5,976 nucleotides of DNA from an uncultured Collinsella sp. (GTDB lineage: Bacteria; Actinomycetota; Coriobacteriia; Coriobacteriales; Coriobacteriaceae): assembly GCA_902490245.1 (NCBI GenBank), contig CABUDB010000110.1, positions 1-5,976 on the forward strand, given 5' to 3'. This document shows, in pieces, positions 1 through 4,715 of this stretch. The first letter of the stretch is position 1. Each line of letters starts with the position of its first letter. Made by a program: the position numbers and the translations under genes. The notes beneath the pieces were generated by a model. That model ran no database searches and was not told the DNA's origin. It saw only the letters and a list, made by a program, of their open reading frames with translations.

Positions 1-1164
1 AACTTGGGTCGCGCCCCGCTCGCGGAGTCGGCGGCAAAGGCCGTGGCCGAGGTCGCGCGCGGGTACAGTACGCTCGAGTACAGTGTAGACACCTGTTCGC
101 GCGGATCGCGCAAGGAGCACGCCGCGCAGCTCATCCGCTCACTTACCGGTGCCGAGGACGCGCTCGTGGTCAACAATAACGCGGCCGCCGTGCTGCTGGT
201 GCTGGCGACCCATGCCGCAGGCAAAGAGGTTATCCTCAGCCGCGGCGAGCTTGTCGAGATCGGCGGCAGCTTCCGTATCCCCGATGTCATGGCGGCTTTG
301 GGCGCCAAACTCGTCGAGGTCGGCGCCACCAACCGCACTCACTTGGGCGACTACGAGCGCGCCATCACGCCCGATACGGCGATGATCCTTAAGGTCCATC
401 CTTCTAACTATCGCATCGAGGGTTTTCACGAGGAGGTGGGCTCTCGGGAGCTTGCCGCTTTGGCCCACAAGCATGGCCTGCTGTTCTACGAGGACCAGGG
501 GTCGGGCGCGCTGTTGCCCGACGACATCTTGGTGCGCGGCGGCGAAGAAACCACGCCGGCTTCGGTTTCGGCAGGGCTCGATCTGGTGTCGTGCTCGGGC
601 GATAAACTGCTCGGTGCCGCACAGGCGGGCATTATCATGGGCCGTCGCAATCTGGTCCAGGCCTGTGGGTCACATCCGCTTATGCGTGCCCTGCGCCCGG
701 GCAAGCTCGCGCTGACGGCGCTCGAGGCCACGCTGCGTATCTACATGGACGGTGCCGATGTTGCCCATCGCGAAATTCCGGTACTCAGCATGCTTACGCT
801 GCCGCAGGCTCATCTGGAGCGTCGTGCGCGTAAGCTGCGCGAGCTGATGGTGGCGGGTCTCGATAAGGCCGGCTGCCCGTGCGCCGTTCAGGTGGAGATC
901 GTCGAGGAATCGTCGACCCCCGGTGGCGGCTCGCTGCCTACCGTCGAGCTGCCCACGACGTGCGTTGCCGTGCGTCTAGTTGACGAGCGCCTGACGGTTG
1001 ACGCGCTCAAGCGCTCGCTTGTCCAGGACTTCGACACGCCGGTCGTCACGCGAACCTCGCACGATCGCATTTTGTTTGACGTCCGTACGCTTGTGGGCGA
1101 CCGCGATATCGAGACGGCGGCGTCGACGCTCGTCGCGTGCGTTAAGAAGGCGATTGCTCGATGA
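1..1164 (+). CDS. selA: L-seryl-tRNA(Sec) selenium transferase (SelA), 5'-truncated by window edge
   Basis: Pyridoxal-phosphate enzyme that converts seryl-tRNA(Sec) to selenocysteyl-tRNA(Sec) using selenophosphate, in the cytosol. The reading frame is open from base 1. The first residues, NLGRAPLAES, match the middle of the family's conserved HTNLGRA segment, which lies some 75-90 residues into a full-length protein of about 460. The gene therefore starts upstream of the window, and the TTG at position 4 is not a start. The visible part is 387 residues. The PLP-binding lysine is in SCSGDKLLGAAQAG (Lys codon 604-606). The family normally reads SGDKLLGGPQAG, so the two residues after LLG are changed to Ala-Ala. 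Other family segments seen are VNNNAAAVLL, the SRGELVEIGGSFRIPDVM stretch, GATNRTH, KVHPSNYRIEGF and the C-terminal FDVRTL. The stop TGA (1162-1164) overlaps the selB start as ATGA, indicating translational coupling. Identification is firm; only the N-terminus is unseen. Confidence 0.95.
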   Translation, partial: NLGRAPLAESAAKAVAEVARGYSTLEYSVDTCSRGSRKEHAAQLIRSLTGAEDALVVNNNAAAVLLVLATHAAGKEVILSRGELVEIGGSFRIPDVMAALGAKLVEVGATNRTHLGDYERAITPDTAMILKVHPSNYRIEGFHEEVGSRELAALAHKHGLLFYEDQGSGALLPDDILVRGGEETTPASVSAGLDLVSCSGDKLLGAAQAGIIMGRRNLVQACGSHPLMRALRPGKLALTALEATLRIYMDGADVAHREIPVLSMLTLPQAHLERRARKLRELMVAGLDKAGCPCAVQVEIVEESSTPGGGSLPTVELPTTCVAVRLVDERLTVDALKRSLVQDFDTPVVTRTSHDRILFDVRTLVGDRDIETAASTLVACVKKAIAR

Positions 1165-3128
1165 GTGAGGTTCAAGCACTGGCGGAGTGTCCCGTTATCG
1201 TTGGCACGGCGGGCCACGTCGACCACGGTAAGTCGGCGCTGATCGAGGCGCTGACCGGCAAGAATCCCGATCGCCTGGAGGTCGAGCGTCGCCGGGGCAT
1301 GACGGTGGAGCTGGGCTTTGGCGAACTGGCACTGCCGAGCGGCAAGATCGTGGGCCTGGTCGACGTGCCAGGCCACGCGCATTACTTGCGCGCCATGGTG
1401 CAGGGTGCCACGGGCATTGATGTTGCCGTGTTGGTGGTCTCTGCCGTCGAGGGCGTGATGCCGCAGACCCGCGAGCACGTGCATGTACTGGAGCTGCTGG
1501 GCGTTACGCATATGGTGGTCGCGCTGACGATGTGCGACCTGGCCGATGCCGAGATGACCGAGCTTGCCGAGCTCGATGTCGATGACTTTTTGTCGGGTAC
1601 CGTGTTTGCGGACGCGCCGATCGTGCCCGTGTCGTCCAAGGCCGGCGCGGGGATCGATGACCTGCTGGCTGCGCTCGACGAGCAGGTTGCCGCTTGCTGG
1701 GATGCCTGCCGCGACCGTGCCGAGCGGAGCGATGCCGCGCCTCGCCTGCCGATTGACCGCTGCTTTACGATCAAGGGTGTCGGCACCGTCGTGACGGGAA
1801 CGTTGCACGATGCGCCCGTCGCGGTGGGCGATGAGCTCGTCGCGCTGCCGTCGCGTACGGTCTGCCGCGTGCGCGGGATCCAAGTGCATGGCGACACGCA
1901 GCAGGCACTGCCCGGTCAGCGCGTGGCGCTCAATTTGGTGGGTGACGGTGTCGCGGCGCTTGACCGTGGCGAGATACTGGGCGTGGCGGACCGTTTTGGT
2001 CAGACGTTGCGCTTTATGATGACGTTCACCTACCTGGGCCGCGAGGGCGCCAAGCCGCGCGTGCTCGAGTCGGGCGCGCGTGTGCATGTGATGGCCGGCA
2101 CGGCCGAGGTCGTCGGCCGCATCATGCTTTTGGATGGCGAGGCCCCCATGGCGGTGGGCGAGACCCGTACCGTGCAGGTGCGCCTGGAGGAGCCGCTGCC
2201 GCTGCGCGCCGGAGACCATGCCGTGGTGCTGTCGTATTCGCCCGTTATGCTCATCGGCGGCGGGCGCGTGCTGCTATCGCGCTGCCGTCGCTCGCGCGAG
2301 CTTTCTGCCGGCGAGCACGCACTGTTTGCGGCGCTTGAGTCCGGTGATATCGCGGGCGGTGTGGGCGCTTGGCTGGCGCTGCAGACGCTGCCGGTTACGG
2401 CTGCCGATGTTGCCGCGGCGCTCGATCTTGTTGCCGGTGAGGCTGAGGCGGCGTTGCGCGAGTTGGTGGCGCAGGGCTCCGTTCGCAAGCTTGCCGTCGG
2501 CGATACGGACCTCTATGCGGACGCCGTGGTGCTGGACGCCGCGATGGATGCACTGGCGGCGACCCTGTCAGCCATGCACGCGGCGGCCCCCAAGGAAACG
2601 GGCTTTACGCCTGGCGCCGTTGCCCATGCTGCGTGGCCTGCCGCTGATGAAGGCGTTGCCGCGGCTCTGATTGCCGAGGGCTGCTTGCGTGGCGTGTGCG
2701 CCGCCGAGGGCGCCGAGGTATTCGATCCACATTCGGCCGCCGCGGCGGCACGCGTGGTGCGAGAGGCTTGCGAGCGGATCGTCGCGCTGCTTGACGAGGC
2801 CGGCCTGAATGCACCGGCGCTTCCCGAGGTTGGCGAACAGCTGCAGCTCGGACGCGACACCATGACGCGTGCCCTGCGCGAGCTTTCGCTCAACCGTTCC
2901 ATCGTGAAGGTCGAGCGCGACGTTGCCCTGTCCGCTGCCGCCGAGGCCCATGCGCGTGAGCTTGTCGCCGCCGCCATTGAGGCAGCCGGCGGCGCTGCCA
3001 CCACGAGCGTGCTGCGCGAGGCCCTGGGCGTGTCGCGCAAACGCGCCATCAGCATCTTGGAGCACCTGGATGCCGTGCGCTTTACAGTGCTCGACAAGGA
3101 GGCCGGTGGCCTGCGCTCCCTGCGCTAG
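1161..3128 (+). CDS. selB: Selenocysteine-specific translation elongation factor SelB
   Basis: GTPase of the EF-Tu family that binds selenocysteyl-tRNA(Sec) and the mRNA SECIS hairpin and delivers Sec to UGA codons on the ribosome. It has 655 residues, slightly longer than E. coli SelB (about 614). G domain: P-loop GHVDHGKS (residues 18-25), switch region RRRGMTVELGFGEL (43-56), DVPGH (68-72) and G5-like PVSSKAG (156-162). The G4 motif reads TMCD (123-126) where TKxD/NKxD is expected. Domain 2 starts near PIDRCFTIKGVGTVVTGTL (197-215). The C-terminal half (about 385-655) corresponds to the winged-helix SECIS-binding region, ending in SRKRAISILEHLD (625-637), which resembles the family's SRKYAIPLLE segment. 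The ATG at 1161 overlaps the selA stop by 4 nt. A weak purine-rich Shine-Dalgarno (AGAAGG, 1145-1150) lies 10 nt upstream inside selA. selC follows 36 nt after the TAG stop. Confidence 0.95.
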   Translation: MSEVQALAECPVIVGTAGHVDHGKSALIEALTGKNPDRLEVERRRGMTVELGFGELALPSGKIVGLVDVPGHAHYLRAMVQGATGIDVAVLVVSAVEGVMPQTREHVHVLELLGVTHMVVALTMCDLADAEMTELAELDVDDFLSGTVFADAPIVPVSSKAGAGIDDLLAALDEQVAACWDACRDRAERSDAAPRLPIDRCFTIKGVGTVVTGTLHDAPVAVGDELVALPSRTVCRVRGIQVHGDTQQALPGQRVALNLVGDGVAALDRGEILGVADRFGQTLRFMMTFTYLGREGAKPRVLESGARVHVMAGTAEVVGRIMLLDGEAPMAVGETRTVQVRLEEPLPLRAGDHAVVLSYSPVMLIGGGRVLLSRCRRSRELSAGEHALFAALESGDIAGGVGAWLALQTLPVTAADVAAALDLVAGEAEAALRELVAQGSVRKLAVGDTDLYADAVVLDAAMDALAATLSAMHAAAPKETGFTPGAVAHAAWPAADEGVAAALIAEGCLRGVCAAEGAEVFDPHSAAAAARVVREACERIVALLDEAGLNAPALPEVGEQLQLGRDTMTRALRELSLNRSIVKVERDVALSAAAEAHARELVAAAIEAAGGAATTSVLREALGVSRKRAISILEHLDAVRFTVLDKEAGGLRSLR

Positions 3129-3146
3129 ATTGGCTGCTCGGTTTGG

Positions 3147-3152
3147 TAAAAT
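3147..3152 (+). promoter_or_regulatory. Candidate -10 box just upstream of selC
   Basis: TAAAAT (5 of 6 matches to TATAAT) lies 12 nt before the first base of the tRNA, a suitable distance for a start at about 3159-3160. No good -35 hexamer is found 15-19 nt further up, where the end of selB lies. selC may simply be transcribed with selAB and processed, so this is a weak candidate. Confidence 0.25.
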
Positions 3153-3164
3153 ACCTCCGCACTT

Positions 3165-3261
3165 GGGAACGGATGGGCTCCGGTGGGCTCCGCGGTCCTC
3201 AAAACCGTTGCGAGGCGTGCAAAACGTCTTGGATGTGTTCGATTCACATACGTTCCCGCCA
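3165..3261 (+). tRNA. selC: tRNA-Sec, anticodon UCA (opal suppressor tRNA)
   Basis: This gene encodes the tRNA that is charged with Ser, converted by SelA and carried by SelB to UGA. The full cloverleaf can be drawn, 97 nt including an encoded CCA (3259-3261). The acceptor is 3165-3172 with 3250-3257: seven perfect pairs, then G3172 facing A3250. The D stem has 6 bp (3175-3180/3185-3190) with a 4-nt CGGT loop, a tRNA-Sec hallmark. The anticodon stem is 3192-3196/3204-3208 with loop CCTCAAA and anticodon TCA at 3199-3201. The long extra arm is 3213-3218/3224-3229, about 6 bp with a 5-nt loop. The T arm is 3233-3237/3245-3249 with loop TTCGATT, and the discriminator is G3258. The six-pair D stem, long extra arm, UCA anticodon and position next to selA-selB make the call secure. 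Odd points are C3198 at position 33, where U is near-universal, and the mismatch at the eighth acceptor pair. Confidence 0.95.
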
Positions 3262-3270
3262 TACGCTACC

Positions 3271-3325
3271 AGCGCTTTTGTGCTCGCGGTCTTGCTGCGT
3301 GCCGCAAAGGCGCTGTTTTGTTTTT
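3271..3325 (+). terminator. Rho-independent terminator after selC
   Basis: Two 12-nt arms, 3271-3282 (AGCGCTTTTGTG) and 3303-3314 (CGCAAAGGCGCT), pair fully with two G-U pairs. They enclose about 20 nt and are followed by a T-rich tract, GTTTTGTTTTT (3315-3325). A smaller internal alternative (3299-3303/3309-3313, loop GCAAA) ends just before the same T tract. It lies 9 nt after the tRNA 3' end, as expected for the end of the selA-selB-selC transcript. Confidence 0.7.
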
Positions 3326-3378
3326 GCACGAGCTTTTCGTAGCGCTGCTATTTCGGTGGCTGTATTTAGCTTCGTGCA
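3325..3378 (+). repeat. Inverted repeat in the mobA leader
   Basis: TGCACGA (3325-3331) and TCGTGCA (3372-3378) are perfect 7-bp complements separated by 40 nt, just upstream of the mobA ribosome-binding site. The left arm begins on the last T of the selC terminator tract. The repeat could fold in the mobA 5' leader RNA or be incidental. No known riboswitch was recognised and no convincing promoter was found in 3326-3400. Confidence 0.35.
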
Positions 3379-3415
3379 CCGGGTTTCGAGCATGCCGATG
3401 GAGGTGTTTTGCCGT

Positions 3416-4048
3416 ATGACTACCGTAAGACGTGCCGATCTTTCTTGTGTCGTCCAAGCGGGTGGGCTGTCCTCGCGCATGGGCTGTGATAAGGCGCACA
3501 TGGCGTTTTGCGGCGAGCCGCTCATCGAACGCGTGCTGGGTCGGCTGGCGCCAGTTGCCGGCGAGTTGGTCGTGACGACTTCGCGTCCCAGCGAGCTTGC
3601 CTACCTTGAGGAGCGCGCGTTTGGCGGTCTGGTGCCGCGAATAGTGTCGGACCTTGAGGGGCCGGCGGGCGCCATGCGCGGCATCGCGAGTTCGCTGACT
3701 GCGGCCCAGCTGCCTCTCGTTGCTATCGTCGCCTGTGATATGCCGTTTGTCTCTTCGGAGCTAATCGGTGCCCTTGCTGGCTGTGTCGAGGCCGAGGCGC
3801 TCGACGTGTGTGTGCCGCGCGAGGAGCGGGGGATTGAGCCGCTTTGCGCCGTCTGGCGCCGTGACGCGTGTGCGCCGGTTTCCCAAGAGCTGCTCGCCGG
3901 TGACCGTCAGCGAATCCGCTGCCTGATCGACCGGGTGAATGCCGGGTATTTGGACGAGCCTCAGATTGTCGCGGTCGCCGGCTCGACGCTCTGCTTCGAA
4001 AACGTCAATACGCCCGAGGAGTTTGCGGCGGCCGAGTTACTCGCCTAG
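3416..4048 (+). CDS. mobA: Molybdenum cofactor guanylyltransferase (MobA-like nucleotidyltransferase)
   Basis: Predicted cytosolic enzyme that transfers GMP from GTP to molybdopterin-bound Mo to give the guanine dinucleotide cofactor used by formate dehydrogenase and related enzymes. It has 210 residues, near the family's usual 190-200. Motifs are VVQAGGLSSRMGCDKA (residues 12-27), the NTP-binding loop with AGG, RMG and DK; SDLEGPAGAMRGI (78-90), equivalent to the family's D..GPLAGI; ACDMPFVS (106-113), with the metal-binding Asp; GIEPLCAVWRRD; and NVNTPEEF near the end. The frame stays open upstream to 3143, but that would read through selC and its terminator. The ATG at 3416 is chosen because it starts just before the family's N-terminus and has GGAGG at 3400-3404, 11 nt upstream; ATG 3392 has no ribosome-binding site. 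The next gene starts 15 nt after the stop. A related MobA-like (for example MocA-type) specificity cannot be excluded. Confidence 0.85.
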   Translation: MTTVRRADLSCVVQAGGLSSRMGCDKAHMAFCGEPLIERVLGRLAPVAGELVVTTSRPSELAYLEERAFGGLVPRIVSDLEGPAGAMRGIASSLTAAQLPLVAIVACDMPFVSSELIGALAGCVEAEALDVCVPREERGIEPLCAVWRRDACAPVSQELLAGDRQRIRCLIDRVNAGYLDEPQIVAVAGSTLCFENVNTPEEFAAAELLA

Positions 4049-4063
4049 ACGATTGGAGTTGCC

Positions 4064-4459
4064 ATGTCTCACGATATTTGCCCCGATACCGGGGAGCCTT
4101 GCACTTGCGACGGGTCCGAACCCTGTACCTGCGGTTGCGGTGGCTGCGGACATACTGCGGAAGAGGAAGCGGCCGCCGCGGCGTATCGTGATGCACACCG
4201 CGAAGGCCCGTCCGGTGATGCTCTCGACCACGAACGCAAGATCATCGTGTCGTTCGACAGCACCTTCGATGTGATGGAATGCGAGCAGTTGTGCCTGGAT
4301 GCCGGTGTGCCCGGGCGCATCATGCCGCTGCCCGGCTCCATCACCGCCGGCTGCGGGCTGTGCTGGGCCATGCCGTTCTCGGGCGATGCACTCGCCGCCT
4401 TCCGCGCTGCTACCGAAGGCCGCGTAACCCCCGCCGACTACCACCAGCTCGTCCTCTAA
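4064..4459 (+). CDS. DUF3343 (putative Se/S carrier-like) protein with Cys-rich N-terminal segment
   Basis: Small protein of 131 residues. Residues 58-105 (KIIVSFDSTFDVMECEQLC...GSITAGCGLCWAMPF) fit the DUF3343 pattern: a beta strand ending in F.S...., an Ala/Met-rich helix, a GVP.R..PLP.... segment and an invariant-looking GCGL with Cys97, plus Cys100. The family is annotated as a putative selenium/sulfur carrier-like protein and often sits beside selenium genes; its biochemical role is not established. Residues 1-30 carry seven cysteines (6, 13, 15, 21, 23, 25, 28) with a repeated EPCTC, joined by a charged Ala/Glu-rich linker (32-57). Usual family members are about 75-90 residues and lack this part, as far as I recall. 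No signal peptide or membrane segment is seen, so it is cytosolic. GGAG at 4055-4058 is a good ribosome-binding site, and mobA ends 15 nt upstream, so the two are probably co-transcribed. Function here is inference: Se/S or metal handling linked to Sec or Moco enzymes. Confidence 0.8.
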   Translation: MSHDICPDTGEPCTCDGSEPCTCGCGGCGHTAEEEAAAAAYRDAHREGPSGDALDHERKIIVSFDSTFDVMECEQLCLDAGVPGRIMPLPGSITAGCGLCWAMPFSGDALAAFRAATEGRVTPADYHQLVL

Positions 4460-4467
4460 TCACCAAC

Positions 4468-4502
4468 ACCACCACAAAGGTGCCTGTCCCCAATGTGGTG
4501 GT
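4468..4502. repeat. Palindromic REP-like intergenic element
   Basis: Arms ACCACCACA (4468-4476) and TGTGGTGGT (4494-4502) are perfect 9-bp complements around a 17-nt loop that holds GGTGCCTGTCCCC (4479-4491). The core resembles a GGGGACAGGCACC word that I recall from dispersed intergenic repeats in several bacterial groups; this is memory, not checked. It begins 9 nt after the DUF3343 stop. There is no T tract after it, so it is a poor intrinsic terminator, though a transcribed hairpin could protect the upstream mRNA's 3' end. Confidence 0.45.
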
Positions 4503-4715
4503 TCGGAACATGTGGACGAAACAGCTTCGAAACACGCGATTTGTGCGTCGGGTGCTCAAAAACGCTTCTACCTGCATCGTAATCAAAACGAAACATCTGC
4601 TCGTCGGCTTATGCGAAACTTTGCTGCAACAGTGCGTTATTATCCATACTCGATAAAGTTCGCGGTGCATAGGGTGTCGCGACCAACATTTTCGTTTCCC
4701 ATCATTGGAGGAAGC
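4503..4715. other. A/T-richer intergenic leader of gdhA with four CGAAAC words
   Basis: No gene is supported in this stretch. It is visibly richer in A/T than its neighbours. CGAAAC occurs at 4517, 4528, 4589 and 4614, the first two exactly 11 nt apart (one helical turn) and three of them followed by A. This is the likely place for gdhA regulatory sites, but no known operator was recognised. Confidence 0.4.
4621..4650 (+). promoter_or_regulatory. Weak candidate gdhA promoter
   Basis: TTGCTG (4621-4626) and CATACT (4645-4650) are 18 nt apart and match the sigma-70-type -35 and -10 consensus only partly. TATTAT at 4638-4643 is a better -10 but lacks a clear -35. Either would give a 5' leader of about 60-70 nt before the gdhA ATG. 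Confidence 0.3.

Noticed and set aside
4..6. TTG at position 4 as the selA start codon
   Set aside because: The encoded NLGRAP is an internal conserved segment of SelA, and the frame is open to base 1; the gene is cut by the window edge.
1162..1242. selA UGA stop as a possible Sec codon, with a small hairpin (CACT GGCGG AGTG, 1177-1189) 12 nt downstream resembling a SECIS position
   Set aside because: Read-through would add only about 25 basic, non-conserved residues in a region already coding for SelB; a 4-bp stem arises easily by chance and the TGA is part of a normal ATGA overlap.
888..2219. Long minus-strand open frame of 443 codons opposite selA/selB
   Set aside because: It lies opposite two well-identified genes. 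Its His/Arg/Gln-rich translation shows no family motif, which is typical of an antisense shadow in GC-rich DNA.
3143..3415. Extended N-terminus for the MobA-like protein starting near 3143
   Set aside because: It would translate through selC and its terminator, has no ribosome-binding site, and the added residues do not resemble the MobA family.
4468..4502. The palindrome as an intrinsic terminator of the mobA-DUF3343 transcript
   Set aside because: No T tract follows the stem (next bases are TCGGAACA), so termination by this alone is unlikely; a repeat element explains it better.
4279..4656. Plus-strand open frame overlapping the DUF3343 gene and running into the intergenic region
   Set aside because: It is in another frame of a supported gene, is Arg/His-rich, has no ribosome-binding site, and runs through the palindromic element.
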